Source: a virus
Reading direction: 5' to 3' (one strand)
IMG/VR virus record: IMGVR_UViG_3300032287_002932
Coordinates: 1 to 42,191 of that record
DNA: 42,191 bases
In this document: positions 7,259 through 13,846 of the stretch, in pieces
How positions within the stretch are numbered: position 1 is the first letter of the stretch
Layout of the letters: the number at the start of each line of letters is the position of its first letter
Made by a program: the position numbers and the translations under genes
The notes under the pieces: model-generated
Database searches by the model: none
What the model was told of the DNA's origin: nothing
The model's input: only the letters and a program-made list of their open reading frames with translations

Positions 7259-7491
7259 TGACAACTAATTGCATTCGGTTTTCCCACTCGGATGAAGATC
7301 TAAGTATTTCATTTGAGTCCCAAGCTGTTACTACGGATGAGGTGATGTCTCACTTCATTCAGTTTCTTTCAGCAATGGGGTATGCCCGTGAAAGTATTCA
7401 TGAGGCCATGCAAGAAATCGTTGATGAACACGACGATTACTTGAGGAACCTTGACAAAGAAAAAGCTCGGCTGCCTTTTGACGTAGACTGA
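7258..7491 (+). CDS. Small acidic hypothetical protein coupled to SSB
   Basis: 77 residues, strongly acidic, with a predicted helical middle (SHFIQFLSAMGYARESIHEA) and an acidic region after it. The ATG overlaps the SSB stop (TGATG), so translation is coupled. No family is recognised. A partner or decoy of SSB is possible but is only inference from position. Confidence 0.6.
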   Translation: MTTNCIRFSHSDEDLSISFESQAVTTDEVMSHFIQFLSAMGYARESIHEAMQEIVDEHDDYLRNLDKEKARLPFDVD

Positions 7492-7495
7492 GTCA

Positions 7496-7518
7496 CGCCT
7501 TGGGATGGCGCTAAAAGC
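7496..7518 (+). promoter_or_regulatory. Leader hairpin element, copy 3 (variant arms)
   Basis: CGCC, loop TTGGGAT, GGCG, then CTAAAAGC. Both arms differ from the other copies (CGTC/GACG) in a way that keeps pairing, which supports a hairpin rather than chance similarity. It lies 25 bases before ATG 7544. Confidence 0.55.
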
Positions 7519-7543
7519 ATCCATCGTTTACTACGAACTGACC

Positions 7544-8587
7544 ATGACCCAACTTCCGTCTTTAAAGGACATCAACACAATGGCTACGAAAAAAACTTCT
7601 GCTCTTGCTACACGCGGTCTGGAATCTTTTAAGATGTTCCAGTCCAAAGAATTTGTATCGGGTTACCAGAACCTGGTCACCATCCAACCACTGAACAAGT
7701 CCAAGACTCGTGGTTGGTTTGTGCGTAAGTCTGACCTAGATACCTGCGGTTGGACCGCAACTGAAGATCAGTTTGCAAAGAGTTCAGTCATCTGGAACTA
7801 CAAGCAAACTTTTGGTATGGCTCCCAACACTTCAATTGAAGAGGGGTTGAACTTTACTGAGCCTCGCCTTCAAGTGCTGTTGCGTTCTCCCCTGATGGTT
7901 GAAGAAACCTCTGGGATGCGCCAAGTGATTGGTTCGTTTGACAGCCCAAATGTCAAAGAACTGTTTGAGGCTGACAAGATTGCATCTGATCTTGCCAACA
8001 GCAAAGGTGAAATGTACAAGCGCAGGTACAGCGTGCGTACCAAATACCTGGTGTATGTACTGACCCAGGACAACAAGCGTGCCCATAAGATCCCTATGGT
8101 GCTCACGCTGAAAGGCTTGAATGGCACTGACGTTTCTGAGAAGATCCGTCTGTATGAAAAAGAAATGTCCAAGTGCCTGAGCAAAGCACTGGACTCTGAA
8201 GTGCCTCTGGCATTCAATGAAAAGTTCTATGCCACCACGGTGTTCTGCCCTGTGCTGGCAAATGAAATGCGCGGTGCCAACAACGTTGAGATCTGCGCCA
8301 TTGAATCCTTTGACATTCCTGATTACAGCTCCCAGGAAGATGCAGTTGAATCTTTGAATCGTCTGTCAATTCCTGATGAAGATCGGGAATCAACCTGGAA
8401 GTATCAAGAGATGTTCCAGGACTACATCAACGTCCATGCCAAGCAGGACTCAGACAAACTCGGTGGTGCCTATGGCATCAAGGAAGGTGTTGAGATTCTG
8501 CCTGTGTCCCGCACCATGGATCCAGTGGATGTCAAAGCCCTGCCCTCTCGCGATGAGCTGACAGGGGAAGACGCTTCACTGCTTTGA
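7544..8587 (+). CDS. Conserved hypothetical protein of the replication block
   Basis: 347 residues from ATG 7544, which keeps the 23-27 base distance to the leader hairpin seen in the other copies. ATG 7580 has a better ribosome site (AAAGGA) and would give 335 residues. The protein is soluble, mixed alpha/beta, with GWFVRKSDLDTCGW, RSPLMVEE and PMVLTLKGLNG. Similar proteins occur in cyanobacterial plasmids and phages (possibly the DUF5895 group, from memory). Its place beside SSB suggests a DNA transaction role such as recombination, not shown by motifs. Confidence 0.6.
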   Translation: MTQLPSLKDINTMATKKTSALATRGLESFKMFQSKEFVSGYQNLVTIQPLNKSKTRGWFVRKSDLDTCGWTATEDQFAKSSVIWNYKQTFGMAPNTSIEEGLNFTEPRLQVLLRSPLMVEETSGMRQVIGSFDSPNVKELFEADKIASDLANSKGEMYKRRYSVRTKYLVYVLTQDNKRAHKIPMVLTLKGLNGTDVSEKIRLYEKEMSKCLSKALDSEVPLAFNEKFYATTVFCPVLANEMRGANNVEICAIESFDIPDYSSQEDAVESLNRLSIPDEDRESTWKYQEMFQDYINVHAKQDSDKLGGAYGIKEGVEILPVSRTMDPVDVKALPSRDELTGEDASLL

Positions 8588-8845
8588 TGTAGGTTCAACT
8601 TTGGGGTTAGCCAGGTCATCTTGATTAATGGAAACATTATTGAAGATGAACATATCCTGGACTAACCCTCGGATACAACCTTGACGATTAGTGGCGATCT
8701 GCGCAAGCAAGGTCGCCATTTCTTTTAACTCACTTACGGAGTTACAGTCTTGAATTGAACGTTTGATTTTTTCTAACCAAAACTTATCATCAAGCGATGG
8801 TTCAATCTGAAATTTGTTCAGGGGTACGTACTGAATTTCTTCCAT
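8576..8845 (-). CDS. Small helical cyanophage protein on the opposite strand
   Basis: 89 residues, leftward inside a rightward block; its end overlaps the end of the 347-residue gene by 12 bases. The core (SLDDKFWLEKIKRSI, then ELKEMATLLAQI) is an amphipathic two-helix pattern I recall from small Synechococcus and cyanophage proteins of unknown function. It has a distant likeness in pattern to NblA but lacks the NblA QFSxR-type segment, so I do not name it. The antisense overlap could affect expression of the neighbour. Confidence 0.55.
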   Translation of the reverse strand: MEEIQYVPLNKFQIEPSLDDKFWLEKIKRSIQDCNSVSELKEMATLLAQIATNRQGCIRGLVQDMFIFNNVSINQDDLANPKVEPTSKQ

Positions 8846-8926
8846 AGGTATTCAGTTGTTACAAATCAATTGTACTTCCATAGTTAAATGCAACGTCAAC
8901 CTTCACAATGTATTAAGGAGCACACA

Positions 8927-9127
8927 ATGCACAAGGCTGACGCGGCTGCTATTATTGCTGGTGGCACCACGGCATTGGTTGGTGCTGCTATCATTGCGGT
9001 CGGCAGCACTCCCGTTGCCTGGGCTGCATTGGCATACGGGACCTACCGCATGAGCAAACAAGCTCACCGCCTAGTCCAGAGCCGCACTAACTCTAACATC
9101 CAAGAAGAAGATTCTTGGCATGTCTAA
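8927..9127 (+). CDS. Small membrane protein
   Basis: 66 residues from ATG 8927, chosen for the AAGGAG seven bases upstream. Two hydrophobic helices (AAAIIAGGTTALVGAAIIAV and VAWAALAYGTY) are followed by a basic, polar tail. The topology resembles small holin-like or inner-membrane phage proteins, but there is no family match. It overlaps the SWIM protein gene by 8 bases. Confidence 0.6.
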   Translation: MHKADAAAIIAGGTTALVGAAIIAVGSTPVAWAALAYGTYRMSKQAHRLVQSRTNSNIQEEDSWHV

Positions 9128-10094
9128 CTCAACCCTCAACTCAACCATGGCAACTCAAACTGTTCTTGAACTCAACGCTGCACAAACCAGCATTTACACT
9201 CGTACTAACATCCGTCGTGCGTACCAGGATTTTGATGACTCCGAGATTGCTGGCATTGGTGTGCGAGGCGACAATTGTATTGTTGTGCGTCGCGATGGTA
9301 GTGAGCAGACTTATGACAGGCAGTTGATCAAGACTGCGTTCAGCTCGTATACTCACCGTCTAAAAGATTTCTTCTCGTACCTTGGCCCTCATTACCGTGG
9401 CCCTAGTGTATGGCGTAACAATGCTTACGTATTGTTTAAAGGATGGACCTACACTCACGCCCTTGGACACACAACATCCCATGCAAAACTCCAAGCCCAC
9501 TGGGCAGGCAAGTTTATACACCTATCCGACCCCGTCAAGCTCACCACGCTTCTCCAGTCGGACCAAACGGATCTGGGACATCTGGTTGCGCCGGATGGGA
9601 TTTGGAATCCGTCTGGGCCAATTGACATGGAGTCTGACCTGGAGGAAAACGCCTCAAGTGTTCCGGCCAGCACTCGTGAACCTTACTGCTCATGTGGGTC
9701 CTTTCAGCGTCAACTTCTTAATGTTTCGTTATTCCAGGAGGAAATGCAGGGATTCAAACCCTGGTGCATTCATCTGACTTGGTTCCAGAAATATAGGGAA
9801 CTGCTTTGCAAACGTACTGAGATTCGTAATGCTGCACATAGTGGTGTGTCTGACAAGTGCGTGGCTTGGTGGTACGCACCTCCTGTTGACTCCAACAGTG
9901 ACGGACGTTTCGTATTGCTTCACACCAAGTCAGGTGCGCAAGCACCGCTTAGCCACTGGCGTACCTACAAACCACAGGAGGTCCTGACACAGAACGATGC
10001 ATGGGACCTGTTCTTCAATATGATGGAGGCGGGCTACATTCCATTCCCTGGAACCTCACTACCACAACTCAAGGAGGCCGTCAAGAAATCATGA
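9120..10094 (+). CDS. SWIM zinc-finger protein
   Basis: 324 residues. Near residue 190 there is CSC and near 215 CIH, the CxC...CxH arrangement of a SWIM zinc finger, a fold found in DNA- and protein-binding proteins and some transposases. The N-terminal half has a basic, aromatic region (RRDGSEQTYDRQLIKTAF, HYRGPSVWRN), and the C-terminal half is rich in tryptophan. Cyanobacteria have many small SWIM proteins of unknown role. A second in-frame ATG lies nine codons in. It is likely to bind nucleic acid; the target is unknown. Confidence 0.6.
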   Translation: MSNSTLNSTMATQTVLELNAAQTSIYTRTNIRRAYQDFDDSEIAGIGVRGDNCIVVRRDGSEQTYDRQLIKTAFSSYTHRLKDFFSYLGPHYRGPSVWRNNAYVLFKGWTYTHALGHTTSHAKLQAHWAGKFIHLSDPVKLTTLLQSDQTDLGHLVAPDGIWNPSGPIDMESDLEENASSVPASTREPYCSCGSFQRQLLNVSLFQEEMQGFKPWCIHLTWFQKYRELLCKRTEIRNAAHSGVSDKCVAWWYAPPVDSNSDGRFVLLHTKSGAQAPLSHWRTYKPQEVLTQNDAWDLFFNMMEAGYIPFPGTSLPQLKEAVKKS

Positions 10095-10285
10095 GCTGGG
10101 TCAACAACCTACAGATTGAATACAAAGAAGAGCCTGATGGTTCCGGTACAATTGTCATTGAGTGGGATGAGAACGACTGCTCACTGGAACAATGGATGTC
10201 GTGGGGTGAAGAAAAACAAAAACAATTTATTCTTGATGCGCTTACTCTTGCTGTATCTGACGCACTAAACGACAATGAAACTTGA
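10091..10285 (+). CDS. Small acidic hypothetical protein
   Basis: 64 residues from ATG 10091, which overlaps the stop of the SWIM gene as ATGA. The protein is acidic and tryptophan-containing (SLEQWMSWGEEK), with a beta-like first half (GTIVIEWDEND). No family recognised. It overlaps its downstream neighbour by 11 bases and is plainly part of the same operon. Confidence 0.6.
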   Translation: MSWVNNLQIEYKEEPDGSGTIVIEWDENDCSLEQWMSWGEEKQKQFILDALTLAVSDALNDNET

Positions 10286-10604
10286 TTCATGCGGGTTACC
10301 AGAAGATCAATTCATTGAGATCTTCCAGAAAAAAACCCAGTTCCTTGGTAGGTTACTACTTGCATTTCATCCGGGAGCAAAGGCCGTCATGGATGAGAAG
10401 ATTGCCTGGGAGATGTTCCAGGAATGTGTCTATGCCGCTGAAGCAGAGGCACGGGATATTGTTGATCCTGAAGGCAAAGATGATCCCTATGGTCCCAAGA
10501 TGTTTATCTCCCGTGAGGATATGATGCGTGAGATTAAAACAGTTAAAGAAAAAGTGGAGGCGCTTGCTAATAACGTCTCTGTGTTAATTCATACAGAGAA
10601 GTGA
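10275..10604 (+). CDS. Hypothetical helical protein
   Basis: 109 residues. The first two thirds are helical (FIEIFQKKTQFLGRLLLAF and EKIAWEMFQECVYAAEAEA); the end (MMREIKTVKEKVEALANNVS) has a coiled-coil heptad pattern, suggesting oligomerisation. No function recognised. It is the last gene before leader hairpin 4. Confidence 0.55.
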   Translation: MKLDSCGLPEDQFIEIFQKKTQFLGRLLLAFHPGAKAVMDEKIAWEMFQECVYAAEAEARDIVDPEGKDDPYGPKMFISREDMMREIKTVKEKVEALANNVSVLIHTEK

Positions 10605-10609
10605 CAATG

Positions 10610-10633
10610 CGTCCTGGTCATGACGTTAAACTG
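10610..10633 (+). promoter_or_regulatory. Leader hairpin element, copy 4
   Basis: CGTC, loop CTGGTCAT, GACG, then TTAAACTG. It lies 27 bases before the ATG of a small membrane protein and heads the HicA-like/Gp157 operon. No clear promoter boxes are seen upstream, which argues that the element acts in RNA or as a DNA-binding site rather than marking a promoter. Confidence 0.6.
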
Positions 10634-10660
10634 ACTTTAACCAGATCCACTAATCAACTC

Positions 10661-10774
10661 ATGTTTGAATCCATCCTTGGCATTGTTCTTCCTGTTGTTA
10701 AAGATTTGTTGTGGGCAGCGGCAGGCATGGCGCTGACCTATTTGATTAACAAGGTTCAACATAGTTGGGCATGA
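10661..10774 (+). CDS. 37-residue single-pass membrane peptide
   Basis: MFESILGIVLPVVKDLLWAA and what follows form one long hydrophobic helix, then KVQHSWA. It begins 27 bases after leader hairpin 4 and overlaps the next gene by ATGA. It could anchor or inhibit something at the membrane; no family is recognised. Confidence 0.5.
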   Translation: MFESILGIVLPVVKDLLWAAAGMALTYLINKVQHSWA

Positions 10775-10983
10775 CTAAACACGATGCAACAAAACAAATC
10801 ATTGCACTAGCTAAAACCTACGATTTTATTCTGATCAGGAAAAAGAAGCATCTGATTTTTAAGCATCCGTCTGGTGCCACGCTTGTAACATCAGGTACCA
10901 CTGGTGACTGGCGTGCGCTTAAAAATGTTGAAGCCAACATCAAACAAGTTCTTTTGAATCATGACTCAAATCACATCAACTAA
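10771..10983 (+). CDS. HicA-like small RNA-binding protein
   Basis: 70 residues from ATG 10771. The pattern IIALAKTYDFILIRKKKHLIFKH, then HPSGATLVTSGTTGDWRALKNV and a C-terminal helix, follows the HicA (YcfA) double-stranded-RNA-binding fold. HicA toxins cleave mRNA using a histidine in the GxHhxxxH strand; here HLIFKHP supplies a candidate histidine. No HicB antitoxin is next to it. The partners are a membrane peptide upstream and Gp157 downstream, overlapping by 23 bases. It may be a tamed RNA-binding protein or a host mRNA nuclease. Confidence 0.6.
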   Translation: MTKHDATKQIIALAKTYDFILIRKKKHLIFKHPSGATLVTSGTTGDWRALKNVEANIKQVLLNHDSNHIN

Positions 10984-11662
10984 ACTCAACGAGCTTAGTG
11001 TCATCAAGCTTTACGAGCACTACAATGCTCTTGAAAAATCACTGCCTCTACTTACTCCTGAGTCCCAGGACTTGGCAAAAGCAGAGCTTGAGAGTTGCGC
11101 CAACCTACGGTCTGAAAAGGTTGATCGTATCTATTACGCCATGGCGGCGCATGACGACGCCTTGGAACGCATCAAGAAAGAAACTGAACTCATCACGCAA
11201 GCTAAGCGTCACCACGAATCCCAACTGCGGTCCCTCAAGGGGTTGTTAAACTGGTTGAAGCGGTCATTGCCATTTGATACCAACAAAATCACTGGCCGCA
11301 ACTATCAGTTTACACTTGTAAAGAAGAGGGAGTTAACGGTTGAAGTCTCGTCGGATCCAGACGTTTGGAGTCCTGAACACAGGCAACTCTATTGCATCGA
11401 AGAACAAGTCACCACAACTAAAGAAATTGTGCTACGTTCAATGTCAGGAGAAGTTCTTTCCACAAGAACAGAACCTGCCACCAAAACTAAAGTACTCCCA
11501 AACCTCGATGCCATCCGCGACGCCTACCAAACCGGACAACTTCTACCAAGTGGGGTCAAGGTCTGTCAAGAGTACAGCATCAGTTCTAAGCGAATCTATG
11601 TCGAACCACGTGTGGAACTACAAGCACCCGAGTATCCAGGACAATTTCTACCTGAAGATTGA
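10961..11662 (+). CDS. Siphovirus Gp157-type protein
   Basis: 233 residues. The central region (residues about 50-115) is a long helical stretch (DALERIKKETELITQAKRHH) leading to LKGLLNWLKRSLP and then a strand (NYQFTLVKKRELTVEV), the layout of the Sipho_Gp157 family, whose members are linked to phage resistance in Streptococcus thermophilus and accompany SSB/recombination genes. The C-terminal third, rich in S, T and P, is less conserved. Its exact role is unknown. Confidence 0.7.
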   Translation: MTQITSTKLNELSVIKLYEHYNALEKSLPLLTPESQDLAKAELESCANLRSEKVDRIYYAMAAHDDALERIKKETELITQAKRHHESQLRSLKGLLNWLKRSLPFDTNKITGRNYQFTLVKKRELTVEVSSDPDVWSPEHRQLYCIEEQVTTTKEIVLRSMSGEVLSTRTEPATKTKVLPNLDAIRDAYQTGQLLPSGVKVCQEYSISSKRIYVEPRVELQAPEYPGQFLPED

Positions 11663-11915
11663 AGCGCCATCCAATGTGGATGATGCCAAGATCAAAATGA
11701 ACTGCCATCAACACGCAGTAAAAGACTTTGATCTTCAGCTGGAAATGAATGATCTTGAGATCGATATGCTCAAAGATCAGGACCAGGTACTGCCGTACAA
11801 CGAAACACGTGCGGATGAATTAGATCAAAAGAAACTTAAGTTGCTCCTCGGTAAGAGGTTCCATCAAAATGCTATGAATGCTTATTGGTATTACTTGGCT
11901 AAGATGGGTAAATAA
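11598..11915 (+). CDS. Hypothetical protein overlapping the Gp157 gene
   Basis: 105 residues from ATG 11598 (MSNHVWNYKHPSIQDNFYLK), overlapping the end of the Gp157 gene by 65 bases. A longer frame exists from 11340 but lies wholly within Gp157 and has shadow-like composition. The protein is mostly helical and charged (QLEMNDLEIDMLKDQD). No family recognised. Confidence 0.5.
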   Translation: MSNHVWNYKHPSIQDNFYLKIEAPSNVDDAKIKMNCHQHAVKDFDLQLEMNDLEIDMLKDQDQVLPYNETRADELDQKKLKLLLGKRFHQNAMNAYWYYLAKMGK

Positions 11916-11938
11916 CTTAAGGCTATACGGGGTGTTCC

Positions 11939-12202
11939 ATGGGTGGTGATTCAGTTCTCAATGGTTTGATTGCTGGTTTTACTCAGGATGGGACACCTCT
12001 TTCTGCGTTGATTGGTTCCAAGCAGGAGTTTGGAGTTGTCATCCTTACTGCCGCCATGCTTGCAAATGAAAACCTTGCAGGCCAAATGACGGCAGAAGAA
12101 ATGGTAGATGGTGCTATCAATTACTACAACGTAATCCAAGAACGTCTTGGTTACTACCAGCAACATCAAGCCCATTCCCTGGAACGACTCATGAATAACT
12201 GA
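11939..12202 (+). CDS. Hypothetical protein
   Basis: 87 residues. A glycine-rich start (GGDSVLNGLIAGFTQDGTPL) leads to a helical section (VVILTAAMLANENLAGQMTAEE) and an amphipathic end. No function recognised. A 23-base gap separates it from the preceding gene, with GGGGTGTT as the nearest possible ribosome site. Confidence 0.5.
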   Translation: MGGDSVLNGLIAGFTQDGTPLSALIGSKQEFGVVILTAAMLANENLAGQMTAEEMVDGAINYYNVIQERLGYYQQHQAHSLERLMNN

Positions 12203-12209
12203 TATAGTG

Positions 12210-12225
12210 ACTGGGTCCTCCCAGT
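12210..12225 (+). promoter_or_regulatory. Hairpin next to a start codon
   Basis: ACTGGG, loop TCCT, CCCAGT: a perfect 6-bp stem ending 5 bases before ATG 12231. It occupies the position of a ribosome site and would be expected to lower translation of that gene unless opened. Confidence 0.5.
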
Positions 12226-12230
12226 TATTG

Positions 12231-12428
12231 ATGGAACCAGTTACTGTGCCAAAACTAACGGTGTCATTTGCAATTGACATTGAAGTGGAGTATGACTCCT
12301 TCGGTGGTAAAACTCCGCAGGATATTGCGATTGCGCTCCAGGATGAGATTGATGATCTCCTCTACGAAGCAAGCCCTACTGTGTCTTCTGTATTCACTTC
12401 CATCACCGCACTGGATTCCAATGACTGA
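12231..12428 (+). CDS. Small hypothetical protein
   Basis: 65 residues from ATG 12231. The first half has a beta pattern (LTVSFAIDIEVEYDSFGG), the second is an acidic helix (IAIALQDEIDDLLYEA). A longer frame from GTG 12207 would start inside the hairpin at 12210. No family recognised. It overlaps the next gene by 8 bases. Confidence 0.5.
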   Translation: MEPVTVPKLTVSFAIDIEVEYDSFGGKTPQDIAIALQDEIDDLLYEASPTVSSVFTSITALDSND

Positions 12429-12747
12429 CGACCTCGCAATCAAACTTAAAACTGCTGGGGCTTTTGACACGCCTTGGCTCAAGGAACAACTCCGCAACTG
12501 GAATGTTATTGCTGAGCAAAAGAAAGCAGACTTTACTGAGCACATGTATGAGTGCTCTGGACGCCAGCACCCACAGCATCCCATGCACGGCCTGTACACC
12601 GGTCTGTGGGAAGCCTTCTGCCTGAATGAGGCAGGTCCGTACTGTCGGGAGAAGTACTTCCAAATGGTGGAAGCAGTGCGTCAATACGAGGCTGGTATGC
12701 TGCCAGCGGTTGCGCTTGACACAGAACCCATGGTAGTTATATCTTAA
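12421..12747 (+). CDS. Hypothetical protein with Cys/His pairs
   Basis: 108 residues from ATG 12421. A helical N-terminus (WLKEQLRNWNVIAEQKKADF) is followed by CSGRQHPQHPMHG and CLNEAGPYCREKYF, so a metal site is possible but the spacing fits no named finger. Function unknown. A terminator follows 25 bases after the stop, so this gene appears to end a transcript. Confidence 0.5.
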   Translation: MTDDLAIKLKTAGAFDTPWLKEQLRNWNVIAEQKKADFTEHMYECSGRQHPQHPMHGLYTGLWEAFCLNEAGPYCREKYFQMVEAVRQYEAGMLPAVALDTEPMVVIS

Positions 12748-12772
12748 GCTTTATATTGAACACAGTTGTTTC

Positions 12773-12807
12773 AAAGCACATCACAATGCGGGTGTGCTTT
12801 TTCTTTT
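12773..12807 (+). terminator. Rho-independent terminator abutting a start codon
   Basis: AAAGCACA and TGTGCTTT pair across a 12-base loop and are followed by TTCTTTT. The T tract is directly followed by ATG 12808, so the next gene has no room for a separate ribosome site. Expression of that gene must rely on read-through or a start within the structure, giving an attenuator-like arrangement. Confidence 0.72.
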
Positions 12808-13221
12808 ATGGACCATCCACACGAACCCATCAATGCCATCAAGGAATGGCAAGAGTGGTACCGCACTCACGCCATTGTTGCTTCTATGGATGAACCTTTA
12901 GTGTCTAAAGACTCACGCGAAAATTTGCACGACACCTCCAAGGCTACGTATGAAATGCCAGACTGGCGTTCGTTTTACAAAGAACTTGCCGAGGTTGATA
13001 TTGGACCTACCGAGGTAGATGACAACATTTATCTACAGAAAGCAATCGAACATTTCAGTGACACTCTTTGTGAATTTGCGCATGAACTAAGTGCCGAACA
13101 GTTCTACAAAGCATTCTTGATTGCGGCTACAAACATAGCTAAGAGTGCACAAGATGATTACCTTAAGTGTAAAACATTAGTTGATCTTATCAAAAGCAAT
13201 GAAGAAACAAAAACGAATTGA
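12808..13221 (+). CDS. Hypothetical protein behind a terminator
   Basis: 137 residues from ATG 12808 (MDHPHEPINAIKEWQEWYRT). The C-terminal half is helical (AIEHFSDTLCEFAHELSAEQ, FLIAATNIAKSAQ). A longer frame from TTG 12766 passes through the terminator hairpin and is less likely. No family recognised. It overlaps the zinc-ribbon gene by 23 bases. Confidence 0.5.
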   Translation: MDHPHEPINAIKEWQEWYRTHAIVASMDEPLVSKDSRENLHDTSKATYEMPDWRSFYKELAEVDIGPTEVDDNIYLQKAIEHFSDTLCEFAHELSAEQFYKAFLIAATNIAKSAQDDYLKCKTLVDLIKSNEETKTN

Positions 13222-13423
13222 TTATCCAGCTTGGATATGTCACAAGTGTGGCGTAAAGTATGGCGCCTGGTATAAGAACGGGACTTATATTGGACCTGAC
13301 AATTGTTCCACACACCACATGGGAACTTGTGGTGTGTGTGGTGCAACTGATGTAAGTGTTACTGAGCCACGGGACTACGGCCACTTGCGTGCTGAGTGGA
13401 GGCAAGAAGAACTACAATTTTAG
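13199..13423 (+). CDS. Small zinc-ribbon protein
   Basis: 74 residues from ATG 13199. CHKCG near residue 14 and CGVCG near residue 43 make a four-cysteine zinc ribbon; the end (VTEPRDYGHLRAEW) matches a small zinc-ribbon protein common in tailed phages. It likely binds nucleic acid or protein; its role is unknown. Its TAG overlaps the TAA of the leftward gene that faces it. Confidence 0.62.
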   Translation: MKKQKRIDYPAWICHKCGVKYGAWYKNGTYIGPDNCSTHHMGTCGVCGATDVSVTEPRDYGHLRAEWRQEELQF

Positions 13424-13764
13424 TTGCCAGTGCCAAGAGAAAATAATACAGTTGCCGCAGTGCCGCCCGATTCAGATACAAATACTGGTCGAACGTATCT
13501 CATCGGGTGGTTTGTTAAGTTGTAATGAGTTGTACCGTTAGCGGTAATGGTTGTATTAGCAATTATTTTAGACCAGTTGGTTCCGTCAATTGATCCTTCT
13601 AATGCAATGATAACGTTGGTATTAATTGATGCTACTGTTACAAACAACGAATAGTTTTTTGTGACAATAGTTGGAGGTAAATAAACAGAAGTGGAAGCAC
13701 ACGAAGCAGGTGCATCAAGCAAAGGATAAGTAACAAATAAACTATCGGGGGGACGTGCTGCCAT
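13420..13764 (-). CDS. Beta-rich probable virion accessory protein
   Basis: 114 residues. Alternating strands (YSLFVTVASINTNVIIALEG, IDGTNWSKI, ITANGTTHYNL, MRYVRPVFV) and a terminal SLGTGN suggest a single beta-sandwich domain like those decorating phage capsids or tails. It starts with a good AAAGG ribosome site. It shares an 82-base divergent region with the Dps-like gene and converges on the rightward block. Confidence 0.5.
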   Translation of the reverse strand: MAARPPDSLFVTYPLLDAPASCASTSVYLPPTIVTKNYSLFVTVASINTNVIIALEGSIDGTNWSKIIANTTITANGTTHYNLTNHPMRYVRPVFVSESGGTAATVLFSLGTGN

Positions 13765-13820
13765 GAGTTTTGCCTTTATCTTTTTATTTTAATGCATGAA
13801 ATTATTGTTGCACTTCCTTT

Positions 13821-13826
13821 TATAAT
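13821..13826 (+). promoter_or_regulatory. -10 box of a promoter for the Dps-like gene
   Basis: A perfect TATAAT ends 20 bases before ATG 13847. No good -35 box stands 16-18 bases upstream, so it may need an activator or a modified polymerase. The AT-rich region also serves the divergent gene at 13764. Confidence 0.55.
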
Positions 13827-13846
13827 AGAACTACAGTTAAAAAATT

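Noticed and set aside
8576-8845. NblA assignment for the leftward 89-residue protein
   Set aside because: The helix pattern is similar but the QFSxR-type segment and length do not fit; the protein at 35562 is a better match.
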